Shown here: piece after piece, positions 1 through 15,000 of the stretch
How positions within the stretch are numbered: the stretch's first letter is position 1
How the letters are laid out: each line of letters starts with the position of its first letter
From: Ministeria vibrans ATCC 50519
Lineage: Eukaryota > Opisthokonta > Filasterea
Reading direction: 5' to 3'
Assembly: GCA_943704425.1 (NCBI GenBank)
Contig: CALSCP010002128.1
Coordinates: 51,634-86,988, forward strand
DNA length: 35,355 bases
Made by a program: the position numbers and the translations under genes
The notes under the pieces: model-generated
Databases searched by the model: none
Seen by the model: the letters and a program-made list of their open reading frames with translations, nothing else
Told to the model about the DNA's origin: nothing

Positions 1-3000
1 ATCACAGAGGGTCCCCACAAAGCTTGTACCAGTGCAATCACACGTGAAGCTTCCAATGCCATCGCTGCACACACCTGCATTGGCACACGGCGACGAAGCA
101 CACTCGTCAATTGGCGTGCATACAACCTCTTCGCCTTCCCACACGCCATTTAGACAAACTCGATTGACGAGCGAACCCGATCGTGCTGTTCCCACATTGC
201 ATGACTGCGCACACTCCACCGAGTCAATGGTGGTCGCGGGACATGCACCCACACCGTTGGCAGGCGCAGCCAGTGCCGGACACTCGGGCAGGCAGGTGCC
301 AGTGGCAGAAGACCAGGCGCCCGTTGACAGACACTGCGACACACCGTCACCGCTCAGTCGTACTGAGCCGGCAGTGCACTCGTGCACACACGTATCATTC
401 AAACGACCACGCGTACATCCCGTGCCGCTCAGCGTCGAGTTGGTCAGCTGAGGTATCGTCAGGGGTGCACAGAAACCATCTTCGAGTGTAGCACACGTGG
501 CGCCCGTGTAGCCCACGCGACAGTTACATGTGCCACCGATATTGTCGCAAATGCTAGGCAGAGTACCCACACTAGAGCATGTACATTGCGTACAAGAGGT
601 CTGTGGACCTTCCATCGTGGGATGTCCAAAAAATCCCGTTGCACAGCTGCACATGTACGTGCCATTCAGGTTGTTGCAGACGTTTACATTTGAAAGGCAC
701 GGGAGGCCTTCGGTACACTCGTCAATGTCCTCGTCGCACGTGTCGCCCGTGTAGCCACTTGGACAGGTACATGTGTACACACTGGTCGATCCATTGTCGA
801 CACATGTCGCGCCGTTCGCGCACGGGGTCGTGAAACACACAGCAAGACTAATCTCGCAAAAGGTGCCTGTGAATCCCGGCGAGCATAGACACGCACCAGT
901 GCCCAACGCCCCCTCGTCACACTCGCCGTTGAGACATGTGCCACACCTCAGACAACTGGCACCATAGCGGCCAACGGAACACGAGTCGCACGCACCCGAG
1001 CCTTCCACACCGTCGTCACATGCCTGATTCACGCAGAAAGCACTACATGTGTTCAAGCACGACTCACCGTAACGCCCCGCAACGCAATCGTCGCAGTGCA
1101 CCCCCTGAAACCCAGTCGCACACTCACATGTGTAGCCGGAAGACGTGTCTGCAAAGGAAACGCACGTGGAGCCATGTTCACACGGATTCGACGCGCACGC
1201 ATCAGAAAGCAATGAGCAGTCGGCGCCCGTTGTGCCTGCCTGACACGCACATGAAAATGTAAACTGCTCGGGCGCTTGCACACAGAGACCACCATTGACA
1301 CAGGCGGGCGACGGTGACTGTACCTCGTGAATACCGGCGCGCACATTGATGCCGTCTGGCGTGGTGAATGTGCCACTGACAACACTCGCCGTGGACAGCA
1401 AGCTGGTAACAAGCTCGGGACAGGCCGTTAGCGTCGCGCCATTGTTAGCAATCGACAGAAAGCCACCAATTGACGTGATGTTAGAAAGTCCCAATATGTC
1501 ACGCAAATTGCTGTTGAACGCGACGCGGAAGAAGCCGCCCACAGTCTGGAGCGCAGAAAACGAATCGAGATGGGTAATGGGTAGCTGGAAGGCAATGTTG
1601 ACCGAACCACCAATGGTGGTGAGCTGGTGCACAAAGTCAAGCGACTGCATATTGATGTTGCTCGTGCAGTACAGATCGCCAGTAAGCGTCGTCAACGACC
1701 GGCCCAGTGCGTCCGCCGACGTGAGCACGCCGTTGCTAACAAGGGTCAGCGAGCCCAGAATCTCCGTCACATTGTCAAGTCCATCGAGCGACGAGAGCGC
1801 TCCGTTCGTCTCCAAGGTCAAATTTCCATTGATCGACGTGAGTCCCGACAAACCCTCAATGGAGGTGAGTGCCGCATTCGAGCGCAACACCAGTCCACCA
1901 ACATACTCAAGATTTGCGAGTTCATCCAGCGTCGCCACATTCGAGTGGGCTGTGTTCTCCAGCGTGAACACCCCAGTCACGCGGCGCAGCGTCGACAGTA
2001 CCGCCAACGACGTGATTCCCTGACTGGACGGCGGCGAAATGGTCACGTCGCCCACAACGACTTCGCAGTTGCTCAATTCCGATACAAGATCCGCTTGTGA
2101 CAAAATAATACCCCCCACAACACACGGAATGAATGTCTCACACAGAGTCCCCGAGCGACGAGGTGGACATGTGCACGTGAAAGAGACAAAGCCAGCGCTG
2201 TGAACCACTTCAACACAGGTCGCACCCGACGTGCATGGCGACGAGAGACACGGCTCAAATAAATCGGCACAGACCTCGCCGACATATTGCGTCGCGGAAC
2301 AGTCGCACACAAACGACAGGACACCGTCGGTACACACGCCACCATTCTGACAAGGCGACGAGAGACACTCGTCAATGGCTACGTCACATTGGTTCCCAGT
2401 AAAGCCGGTGTCGGTGCAGTTGCACACGTACATGGAAAGCGACGGTGTTGTACACAGACCCGCGTTGCGGCATGGACTCGACGCACACTCGTCAATGTCC
2501 GTATCGCACGTGACACCCGTGAAGCCTCCGATGCAGGTACACATAAAACCGCCGCCAGAGGAGGCCGGCAACGGTGTGCACGCGGTCGACGAGGCAACTG
2601 CACAGGGCGACGAAGCACACTCGTCAATGTCCACGTCGCATGCAGCGCCCGTGAGACCAGTGGGACACAAACAGGTAAAGGAATCACCATTGGCAATGCA
2701 CACGGCGTCACCCGAGCACGGCGCGGTACTACACGCATCAATTTGCGTACATCCAGGCGCGCCCGTAAACCCCGGTGGGCAAAGACACTCATCGGCCAAG
2801 CGCATGTCCACCCACCATCGGCGCAAAGAGCCTGAATCCACATTATAATTGTCGTGGATCCCCAAGATAATATTGCTATCAGTCATCTGACAGTCAAACA
2901 CCGACAAGGGTGTTTCGGGTCGGTAGTTTCCCGTGTAGGGTGCAATGCCTGATGAAATGGGTACACCGGCTCGATCCGAAAACACCGTCGTCACCATATT

Positions 3001-6000
3001 ATCGCCTGCATTGCCGCGATTCTCGATCAGCACCGAGTTCTGATTCCCATGATACAGTGTCAGAGTGAGATCACCCATGTATGAGTGATACAGCAGGTCG
3101 ACGGTCACTTCCAGAAAGGTAATGTACTTGTTTGCGGGCAGATTCAGTGTCGAGTAGACAGTGTCTGAATCCAGAATGGCCAGATTTTCAGTTTTGGTGA
3201 GCCGGACGCCTTCAATTTCGCAGAACCAGCCAAAAAAGGGCGACTGACAGCGACACTCAAAGGAAACGGCGCCTGCCGAGCGACAGGTGCCCCCATTGCG
3301 ACAAGGATTGCTCAGACACGCGTCGGTAGGCGTCTCGCAATGATCACCGACATAATTTTGCGAGCACTGGCAGGTATACGCCAAGTGAGATGGCAGACAT
3401 GTGCCGCCGTTCTGACATGGATTCGAGTCACAGCTGCGCAAGTCCTGCTCACAAAGAGCGCCCGATAATCCCGACGCACAGAAACACGCAAACAGTCCGG
3501 TGAGTTCGTCGACGTGACACACACCCGCGTTCTGACACGGACTCGATAAGCATCCATCGCTGAGCTGACATTGCGAGCCGGTAAATCCCTCGACACAAAG
3601 ACACGTCGTGTGTCGCTCCGCAAGTGGAATGACCATGTTATCTTCAAAACACGAACCACCATTCTGACACACCGTATGTGCACACGTGCTACCCGTGTTG
3701 CCCGAGGGACAGTCCACCGGACACGAGATTGTGTTTTCACCACCAAGGCAAAACCCGTCGCCACAGGTGAGCGACGTCACAGCGCCAATGGAGATCGAGC
3801 TGAGTCCCCACTGACCCGTTGTCGCATCCATGCGGGGCTGCCACCAGCGCAGACGCACACCCTTTACACGAGCACTCGCAGGTAGCACCACCTGCGCCAG
3901 GTTGAACGAGGCGTACGCGCTCGCTTCGAGCTGCTCGATCTTCGTCCAGAGTGCCCCGCCGTTGGTCGAATAGAAAAGTCCCACCCAGGCATCGGAGGCG
4001 GCGGCCGGAGGTACACACACCCCGGCAGCCAAGTCGCCGGATGTGCTGCCAATGCGCAGGGCAAACTGCACCGATGTCACCGACGTGAGATCCATGTCGA
4101 CAGTGTCGAGGAATCGTGCTTGAGTGCCGTTAAAAAGCGCCACACCACTGGAGCTGCAGAGGAATCCAAAAGCAATGCCGGGTGACCAGTCACTAAAGTG
4201 CAACGAAGAAATCGACCCAAAGCCCGTCACCGAAAGGTAAGTGGGCAAAGCACGCGACACGACCGCACACGACGAGCCCGAGTAGCCGGCGTCGCACTCG
4301 CATCCGCCGTTGCATCGACCGTGTCCATTGCACATGTCGGGACACGTGCTGAACGCCCCAAAGGCAAAGTCGCCAACGACGATAGCACGCGACTCGGCTC
4401 GTGCCGCCTCCACTTGTGCACCACTCGCGTCGTTCAGACGCACACGGACTCGCACACGTTCCTCCGCCGCACCAAACAGAATCGGCAACAACACACGCTT
4501 GGAAGCAAGAGAGGTCACTCCTGCAACGGCACCGTTGCCCGCGACATCACAGCTCGCGTCCACGCACGTCGGTGTTGCTGTCCACGTGACACCTCGATCC
4601 GTCGACATTTCCACCACGGCAACGAGCTCTCCGTCGCGAACAGGAACACTCGCAGGACAGCGCGAGAACAGATTAAACTGCACAAAGCCCGTGGCGGTCG
4701 GCACAGTGCCCACCGTCGCCGAGGTCCACAGGCGTATCGAGTCTATGGCCCACACGTCCAGTGTGCCATCCGTGACTCCGGCCTGACTCCAAATCAGCTG
4801 AGTGCTGGCAGTTCGCGCAGCCGCCGGCAGCGCCACCGAAATGGTGTTGGTGCCACCAAACTCACTGCGTCGATAGGTTCCCAAAGACAGGGTGGACGAG
4901 CCACCGTCGAGCGAGTATTGCAGCTCAACGGGCTTGTTTTCGTCGACTTCGGCGCAGTTGGGACCACCCGTGCCGTCGGCAAGGTACAACCAAAAGGTCA
5001 CATGGTTAACCGAGCTCAAATCAATGTTGGTGGTGCGTGCAATGCGCGTGAGGAAGCCTGAGACGCGAAAGAGCAAAGCGTTGCCGTTAACCCCCTCTTG
5101 CCCACATACCTGCGATGGCGAGGCGCCTTGCACAAGTGCCCACTTGCTCGAATCAATAAAGCTCGATGAGAAAGTGTCGTAGCTCGTGCTGCTCTCAGTC
5201 AGGGCAAAGCCTGTCGAGGCGTCCACATCAAGTGTGACCATGGGCACCACATCGCCGTCGAAGCCGGACACAAGGGCGTTCACAAGATCCACGCCAGGCC
5301 GTGAAACACCACAGGCAACGGTTGTGTCGGTCGTGTTGGTGGGCGCCAAAAACTGCCAGACACTGTCGTCCACCGACTCCACCGATGCAATGAGATTGTC
5401 GTGCATTGACCGCCGCAACACGGATGTGTCGCCCAGGTAGACGTTGTCCAGGTGCCAGGAGCCAAAGACGACGCGTGCCGGACGAAGTGTCCACATGAAA
5501 CGCACGGATCGGTCGCGCGCCACGAGCGGCAGCGTGATGGAGTGATGACCCGACCGCGAGAGCGACTCAATCGTGGTCCAACTCTGACCACCATCGAGAG
5601 ACGACGCCACAGAAATGGCACCCACCGTGTTTGGTGGTAGTGACACAGAGCACTGTGCATCGGAGACAGTCGGCAACTGAATGTCAAACTCCATCATCGA
5701 CATGAGGGTTGTGTCTAGGTCGGGTGTGACCGCATGCGTGAGCATATCATTGTAGCGGAATACCACCTGCTGACCCGATGTCAGTGCACATGTGTCGTTC
5801 TGCGAGACCACTGCCCCGCCAGTCAGTAGCTGAAATCCAGCCATGGCGCCCAACGTTGAGTCGCGCGAAGGCCAGTCAAATGTGGAGCGGAACGAACGTG
5901 TCGACAACGTGCCTGTTTCCACAGTACACGCGGGCAGAGCATAGCCCGCGTCGCACAGACATTCGCCTGATGGCTGACACATGCCATGGCCCGAGCAAAG

Positions 6001-9000
6001 ACTGGGACAATCGCTGCCCACATACAAGCGCTGAAGAGCCCACGTCACCGCGACCTGAGGACCACTCGTTTGCCACACTCTCACCAGTGTTGCGTTCGAA
6101 ATGGCCAATGGAAACTGAACAAGACGAACGCCCGTCCACTCATGGCTTGACCACGACGACGGAAGTGACCATGTCGCCGACGTGACCGACGTGGGACCAC
6201 AGTCACCGGCGGCCGCATCACAATCGTCAATGAGGTCGCGCCACGTCGCACCCGAGTCCACCGAGTACTGCGCCGCGACGCGCAGCGTTCCTTGAGGTGA
6301 CACTGTCGTCGTTGAAGGGTTCGCAGCCACACACGAAACCGACAGGTATGCCTGGAAGAGACCGTTTGGAAGCGGCGAGAGCATCTCGCTCGTGATACCG
6401 CGGGGTACTGGAAGCAAATAGCCGTTGGGCAGGGATGCTGCACTGGCCACAAGAAGTGTCTCTTGCGCAGCAACATTCGCACAGATACTCGCGGCAAGCG
6501 CACTCTCCATGTTCGACTCGAACAACACAGTCGTCTTTGACATGTCGCCAGGAATAGTCGCGGACACCAACACGGCCGATCCGTCCACAAGCTGTGGTTC
6601 CATGCCCACATAGAAGTTATCAATCTGCCAAGGGACTGTGCGGGGCGACGCCCCCGAATCAACAGTAAACCAATCGCTGGGAGCCTCCCAGGAGAGCGAG
6701 TTAAAAAGTGTGACGTTGGTGGAAACAATCGCGGCCGATTCGGCCGTTGCAAACGGTCCAGCTACCAGAAAGTGGAAGCTCGCGCCACCTGTCTGCTCGA
6801 AATACTCGAAGAGCATAAAGTATGTTTGTGTCGTGTCCAAGTACACGGGAGTCTCACCCACATGTGTCTCGCTATTGCTCGGCTCCCAGAACTCAACGAT
6901 AAGACGCTCGTTCAGGTAGATACGGACACCGTCATCCGCAATGGAGCCAATGACGTACCAACCAGTCGCGTTGGGTCGAAGGAAACTCTGCATGCGCACT
7001 GAGAAATTGTCGGTCACCCTAAGGTCCAGCTGTGTAGGAGCACCGGTCGTACCGGGCAACCGTGGCGACGACAAGATGACCTCGCTAGCGGCGGGACTCT
7101 GCAGGTTCACGTTGGTGTACGAGGTCGCAAGGACACCAGGAACATCAAAATCGCCGACGAGGTGAGGCAGCCCAAGTGCTTCGTTGGCCGCCATCTGTGG
7201 CCCACGCCATCGCAAAGACCATCGCCATGGCCCCTTGTCGTTGCTGTACGACAGGAGCAGAGGGACGCTCGTGTTGGCCGCAAGCCAAATGGGAAGAGGC
7301 TCTTGCTCCACGAAAACGAGCCCATCCCAATACTTGTTGGCAACTAGCACGTGGTCCACGTAAACACTCGCCTCTCCAATGGAATCCACCGTAAACATGT
7401 AGTATCCATCGCGAGGAGGTGTCAAAGTGGCCGTGTACCTCGATTCGATCTTGGAAAGACAGCTGGTAGTGGACACAGGCAAGCACGAAGTGAGCGACGT
7501 GTGGTCTTCACTAAGAAAAGCGACAGCACCCGAGCCAAGTGATGGCAACGCGTCATTAGACTCGGCGTGGATCGCGGAGGCTGCAGTGGACGTGGACCGC
7601 GAGCGCAAACGCAGTCGTACCGCGCGACCTCGCGCATCCTGCGGAAGCCCCACATGGATGGGTTTGGCATAGGAAGCCTCGTTGGCGGACAGCTGGTGCA
7701 GCAAAGTCCACGTGACGCCACCATCCGTGCTAAACTGCACCAGAAGTCGCTCGCCACCGAGACGCGCTGTAAAAATGACGCTCGTGGCCAAACGCAAGTC
7801 CATGTCCACTGTGACAAGCATGTCCGCGAGCGAGAGCACCGAGTTATCATCAAGTCGGGTCGATGCAAGGGTCACAATGCTCGTGGCATTGTCACTCGTG
7901 AGCCACACCCCGCTGTTTTGCAGGAGAGTGCCCGTATCGAATGTACTTTCGAGTGACGTCGTGGACAGCGTACGCGAGCATATGTTGGTACCGTTGTTAA
8001 GGGTGTACCCCTGATCACAGACGCAGCTGCCAGAGACAGAGCAGCGGCCAAAGCCACCGCAGTAGTGATGACAGTCACCCAAAAAGAGTGTCCCAATGGC
8101 AAATTCACCGGCACGCTGCAGCGAAGTGAACCGAAACATGACAGAGCTGCTCGAAGCAACTGGAGCAATCTTGGCGAGAGGTATAGTCGCACGGCTCCAT
8201 CGGGAGCCACCGCCACGAACGTGGGCACGCTCATAGAGGGCACCATCGGGCTGTGCCGAGCTGCATATCGACAGCGACTGCTGACTCACTGTCATGCACT
8301 CGCTGCCCAGCGGCAGCCACGAACGGCCCATGTCTGTACTGTACTGCACCAGGAGATCCACTGAGGAACTCTGCGCACACCCCAGATTGTAGTGGAATTG
8401 TAGCACTGCATTGGGACGGGACATGTCGAGGGGCCAGGTGACAAGCTCTGGCTGAGCGTCACTTCCGGTTGTGGCCGTCGAGAACACCAGCGCATTGGGG
8501 GCGGGCGAGCCGCAAAAACTCGAGGCAACCGCTCCGTTGGTCATCGAAAACAACTGTGTGGGTACCAGCGTCGCAGTCGAGGTCGTGTTCAGACTGAACT
8601 GCGTTGAGGGCACCAAGCTACCGCCCACACGAAGATGGTCAATGGTCCAAGCATTCGAGAAGTTGGCATGATCCACGCGCAGTTGGGCAATGCGGAAGCG
8701 CACTGCCGGACCGCGCGCCTCACTCGCAATGGGCACGCTCAGCACACTGGCAAAGCCCTGGGGCACTTCATCGAGCAGGGTGTGTCGCGAATACGACACA
8801 CCATTGTCTCGTGAGTAGAGCAGAAGCAACGGCGCGTAGGTGTGGGTAACATACTCGCTCGCACAGCCCGACATGTTGCCAATGCGCATCGAAATAAACT
8901 GAGCATTGCGAGAGTCCATGGCGGCAGTGGTGACGTGACGTTCGCCCGCCTGGTCAAAGAGCAGGTAACCACCACCGGCGCCAAGTTGCGTGGCGCTGCA

Positions 9001-12000
9001 GGTGTACGTCACCATCTGTGGATCGGTCACGATGACAGCGCCGCGCAGGCGATCCATCGAGATCGCCGTGCTCTGCATGGCGACGCTTGTGTTCGCCCAG
9101 TTAAAGTCCTCGGCAAGCGCAGTCGGCCGTGCTGTTGCGTACTCGCACGTGGTGGTGTTCACTTGCACCGCATTTGCATCGCATACACACACACCCGAGG
9201 GAGTGCAACGGCCAAGCCCGTTGCAATAGCCCGGACAGCTATTGCCCACATACCAGTTGCGCATGGCAAACTCGTTGGCGGAGGTCAGACCCGTTGCATA
9301 TGGCTGTGTGACACGGAAGCGAAGCGTCGACGACAGTGGCTCATCAAAGCGCTCCACAAGTGGCACGGTGAAGCGACGCCACTCGCTAAACTGTGTGGGA
9401 AGCAACACGGGCGACGACTGGTCAAAGTAAAGCTGGCACGCCTCGAGGTCGCAACCCGTCTCGGAATACACGGGCGTCCAGGTAATACCCAGGTCTGCTG
9501 ACTTCTCCACCACTATCGCATCGGCAGCGGTGGCAGAAGGTGCCACATTCGTGCTAGCACACGAGCCAACTCGTGCATCAAACTGAAGAGTCGTGCCAGC
9601 CGCATTCACGGATGGATCGGCCACGCCGGTAGATACCTCAAAGACCGCAACGGCCTCAATTGAGTCAATCGCAAACGAGTCAATGAACGCCGCCGAATAG
9701 GCGGTCTGCTGCCAACGGAAGGAAACCGATGCACTCTGCGCAAGCGGATTACGCCCCACAAGAGAATACGTCACGGTGCGTTGGGAGGTAACTCCATATG
9801 TCGCAATGACAGTGAAGGTGGAGCCAATCACGTAGCCAAATTGAAGGTACTCCTGAGATGAGGCATCGGGTGTTTCGCAATCTGTAAAAGAACTGGCGGG
9901 TGCCATGATGACAAACGAAATGGTGGTCCAAAGACGCGTGTCAAACTTGACCGTCTCCAACACGCGCGCGCTGCTGCCGGTAAACTGAAGAAAGTTACCG
10001 GTGCCCAAAGCACAGCCGGCGTTACCATTGTAAATAGTGGTGCCAGAGTTGACGGCAAAAACACTCGAGGGAACTCCCGCTGTAAAATCAGCATTAAGCA
10101 CAACCTGCCTCTGCTGGTCGAGACGGAAGACACTCTGCACAACGGCAGGTGTGGTCTCAAACATGCGTACGCCTGTGGTGCCGGCAAAAACAGCAGCCGG
10201 CTCGCTCGAACCACAGTAGTCACTCGCAATGTCTCCGTTGGGTTGGAAAACAGAGACTTCGGGACGGAATTGCGAGACGAAATTGTCGTTGAGAATCTCC
10301 GCAAGAAGATCGAGCTGGCCCACAAACAGATTATCAATGCTTATAATCACCCCCCTGTGAGTAACAGGGTCCACTGCGGTAATGTTGAAGTCGAATCGAA
10401 TTCGTGTCGCTGCGCTTCTGGCGCCCACCGGGAGAGCGACGTACACATTGGTAGCCGGCGCGTGGGGCTGGAGCTGAATCGTAGCAAGGCTCACATAGTT
10501 GATGCCGCCATTCGCCGAGTAGAGAATCTCCATGGGAGGCGGAAGGTCAGTCGAGGCGGTGCACGGAATGGCGCGCAGCTGCACTGACGTGGCGCTCGTC
10601 GTGTCCAGATCGCGTGTCTCAAGACGGCGCAAGTATGGTCCGAAAATCGCCAGCTGAGTGTTGTCGGCGAGTGGACCGCAACCACTGATGGACAACCCAC
10701 TGTCGCCGATCAAGGGGTAGAACACAGTTGACGTATCAAAAGTGAGGAATTCGTCCTTGAGCTGCGAAGACAAGGGCGACACAAGCTGGCAACCATTGTT
10801 GCCGTCCGCCTCAAAGCCCACATCGCACTCGCACACTCCATCGGCACGGCACGAGCCGTGTGAGGCACACAACTCCTTGCACGTGGCACCTAAGTAGAGG
10901 TTGCGCAACGCCCAGGCGGACGCTGAGTCGAACCCCGTGAGCGACGGAGGCACAGCAATGCGCACACGAAGCGAGCTGACACCCGCCGGCATCATGTACG
11001 TGCGACGGTAAAAGTTGTTTTGGTTGGCGGCGCCTGTCTCACGACCAAATTCGGTCCAGGTACGGCCCTGGTCGGCCGAGTAGGTAAGAATCAAGGGTTG
11101 CATTTCGCCAGCGTCCGCGCGGCTGCACCCCATGCCCAACTCAAATTGAAGAACGCCACGACTCGCACTGGTCGTCGCCGACAGGTCCACGCCAATGGTC
11201 TCAATATGCTGCTGACTGGGTGCAACTGAGTTGAACACCAGTGCCGATGTGTTGACAGTGTCCGGGCAAAACACGGTGCGTTCGCCGCCCGGCCAAAACT
11301 CATACTGATTCGTGGTGAGGCCCATTTCGTAGTCGTCGTACAGGTCCGTCATAGAGGGTTCGCCCACAAAGAACTGATCAATGGCCCACGAGTTCTCGAC
11401 ATCCAGTGGGCTCGTGGGCACACCAAACTGTTGGAGTCGCAGACGCAACGACGAAACACGCGCGTTGGCCGGGAGATCTAGCGTGACAAGTTGACCCTGT
11501 TGGGTGGTGGTGCCCAGCGAGGCGACAGCGCCCCACCAGACACCGCCGTTGGTCGAGTACATCAGGTCAACAATACGGCTGGTGGGCGCTGTCGAGTCGT
11601 TACCAAAGGCTCCAAAGGACAGGTAAAACTGCACAAAGTGGGCGCTGGTCGCATCAAAATCGATAGTCTCCAACACACGGTTCGATGGGTCGCCCGACAT
11701 GTCCATGTACGCACCATTGAACCCATAGAGATACTGTGGCAAATGCCGCTGGACAGCTGCACCACCCGAGATACGAGACCAAATGAAGGCGTCCGATTGA
11801 GCAGAAGGTGACGAGGCAAAATCATCACGGAGAATCGAGCGCAGGGGCGCGGTCGGCACACACGATGCACTCTGCAGAGTGTAGCCTGCGTCGCATTGGC
11901 ACACTCCCGTGAGACAGGAACCATGACCGTTGCAAAAGCCTGGGCAATCGCTGCCCACATACAATGATTGAATTGACATGGGCGCGGCATTGGCAGGCTG

Positions 12001-15000
12001 CTGGATGCGCAGACGGCCCGTGGCAGGCGCTTGTGAGGGTACGGGGAGAATGACACGCGAGAGTTGAGGCACCTCGGACGAATCTAACTGGCTGACCATG
12101 GGTGACCAGAACAACGACGTGTCGCCTGGGCTGGGGGGCACAGGAAACTCGGAATAGAGGCTGGCAAACGAGACACCTTGATCGGCACTGACAAGAACCG
12201 AGAGGGCCGAGTCTTCGCGTCTGGTGGAGTTGAGAGGGAACGCTTGAGCACACTCGCTCGCATTGCCTCCGACCGCAACATTTAGCTCGATAAACGAACC
12301 GTTGGCCGACGGTACAATAGACGGTGCGGCGTAGTTGAAGGTAATGTCGGAAATGGACCAGTCATCACAATTCAGACACGAGAAAATATTCTGATACCAA
12401 CGAAATTCCACGCTTGATCCACGCGCGTTTCCAGACAATACAAAGCCGGCATCAACTTGCTCATTTTGGTACGACCGAATTGAAGTATAAGCCGTTGTTG
12501 AACCCCCGGCCATGTTGCGGTACATGAACGTTACGGTTTCACTCGAGTCTAGGGCTTCACATGCCGAGCCTGCAAAGTTGCCACCTGCATACTTAAATCG
12601 CACCGAATAAACATTGGTCGTGTCGAGTCTGACCGTCATTTCTCGACTGGATGACATCAAGCTGAAACGAAAGCCGGCGATTCCCGAGCAGGTACCGGAA
12701 GTATAAGAACCGCCAGAGAGCGTAACAATCTCAGGACTGGACGACACAATCGCCAATAACACGGACGAGAGAATGATTGAGGGTACAAGCGAGACATCCA
12801 TAGTGTTGAGCTGACGCATGCCGTTTCCACTGAACACGCCCACTCCACTGGCAACGGTTGTGTTATCGCACGTGTACGGCAAAGAAACACTCGTGTAGGA
12901 AATGCCGGGCGAAAAAAGGAGCTCGGGAGAATTCACTTCCGCAGGTAGGATGACTGAGACGCGCGACAGGGGACTGGGCAAGTCGGTGCGCAGCAAAAAG
13001 TTATCCATAGCCCAGGCGTCGCGCGTGGGCTCGCCAAATCCAATTTGTTCGAGACGGAATTTGACGTAAGACTGGCGGGAGGACGGCGGCAGCGCCATCG
13101 TCGCTTGTGTGGTGGTCTCCGTTGGAAGCGAGAGGTTGCCCACAAAGGACCATGTGAGACCATCGTTGGTCGTCGACAGCACTGTGATGATGCGCCAGGC
13201 GACAATGCCTGTCGATGTACACGCCGAAGCGGGTGCAGCAGGACCGGTCGTCAGCTGGAACATGAGTGCGGTTGCGGCGGTGCTGTTCACATAGACGGTT
13301 TCGGCGCGTCGCAAGGACACACCGCTAAAGAGCGCCTGGTACGTGTCGGCAATGGGTGCTGCCCCACAGCCGTTGGCGGTGAGCGTCGCACCGTCGACAT
13401 GACTCCACACGCTCGGGGAGAAGGCAGAGTTGGAGTCGAACGAGTCGCGAAGCGACTGAGGAGGGTACGTGGTCGGTAAGAGAGAGCACGCTCCCAACGA
13501 ATTCAAAGCAAAATTGGCATCGCAGGCGCAAGCAATGCCACCGACCAGGGTGCATGTGCCAAATCCATTGCAGGCGTCAACACAGCTGGTGCCCAAAAAC
13601 AGATTGTCGATGGCCCATTCGTTGGAGCTCGAGAGCGCTGTGGGGACGCGTGGGGCAAGGCGCACCAGTGTGCTGGGCGACACAGCAGCCTCGGGCAGAT
13701 TGAGAGTAAAACGACGGTAGGTGTGAGGGTAGGCGGCGAATGAGGCGGCGCTCACTTCGGAGGGCAACTGGAAATCTTCCGAGCATGTTTCCAAGCCAAT
13801 TTCGCAGCCGGTCGAGAAGGGTGCCCACGAGTTGCCCATGTCGGTCGAGAAAGACACGACCAGGTCGTTGTCGCGCGACAACTGCGCGCCTGTGCTAGTG
13901 TTGGCACAGCCACCGAGAAGAGCATCAAACTGAAAGACGGTACCCTGTTGCACCCGTTGCACCAGGACACTGTCCATGGCCCACTCGGCGGTTCCCGCAC
14001 CGCTATGTTGGATTTGGAGCCACTGGAAGAGCACTGCGGGTGCTTGCATGGCCGACGTGAGGGGCACACGAACGAGAGTGGTGGTGGGGAAGTCGTTGAT
14101 GTCGAGTGTGCGAATCTCTGCAAAGGTGTTGCCGCCGTTGACGGAGTAGCGCAGACGGATATTTTGCGATGTGGCCGAGGCCGTGTTACAGTTGCCGCCA
14201 CCACCAAATCGGAAGTAAAAGGCCAGCTCGGGCATGTTTTGCGTGTCAATGGGACGTGTGACGACCAGACGTGGAACCTGGGCGCCATTCGCGAGCAGAT
14301 AGTTGCCCTCAAAGAGAGGCGAGCATTGCGACGACGATGTGACCACTTGAGCACCCGACACTTGGGACCATTGAGCCGAGGATGGCCCTGCATTGGGCGC
14401 GTCCAAGTCGAAAGTGACATCAAAACGTGTCTCGGTGTCGGCCACGGCAACAAAGGGAGCCGTGATGAGCTGACGTACACCCCTGGTGCCGCCAAAACGC
14501 ATCACCTGCGATGAGGATGAGCAGTAGACTGCCGTGGCATCGCCGTTGGGGTACGACAAGAGGGTGGTCGGGGAAAGCGGGTCAAAGTTGTCGCTCAGTG
14601 AAGAGACCACGGGTGTCGGGCCCAAAAAAAAGTTATTAATGGACCACGTACCACCGGACGTGTCGGGCTGGAGGATGCGAAAGCGCACCGTCTCGTTGAG
14701 AGCACTTACCGAGTAGGCCACGTCAATGCGGTAGCCTGCGGCGCCGGCCACAGCCGCCTGTGTCGTGCCCAAATGCGTCCAAAGCATTCCGCTGTCGGTG
14801 GAGTACCACACTTGAACGCGCATTTGGCCGTTGGAAGAGGCGCTCGCGGACGCATAGTCGGTGCACTCGTCGGCCGTGCCCAAGCCGTTGCTCCACGCGG
14901 AGGCGCGACCCACGGCAAGCGAGAAACGCAGTTGGTTGTTGCTGCCGGTCGTCTGTGACAGGAGCACATCGCGCGTCTCGAGGTAGCGACGCGCAGTAGA

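Noticed and set aside
4198-5061. 287-codon plus-strand open frame, with others at 1346-2023 and 15595-16281
   Set aside because: Antisense to the Reelin/EGF coding frame, with no recognisable domain and Arg/His-rich composition.
13752-14495. 247-codon minus-strand open frame, and similar ones at 6081-6752, 15495-16073 and 16113-16586
   Set aside because: All lie in a different frame from the continuous giant ORF, are Arg/Ser/Pro-rich and show no repeat periodicity. They are shadows caused by GC-rich coding sequence.
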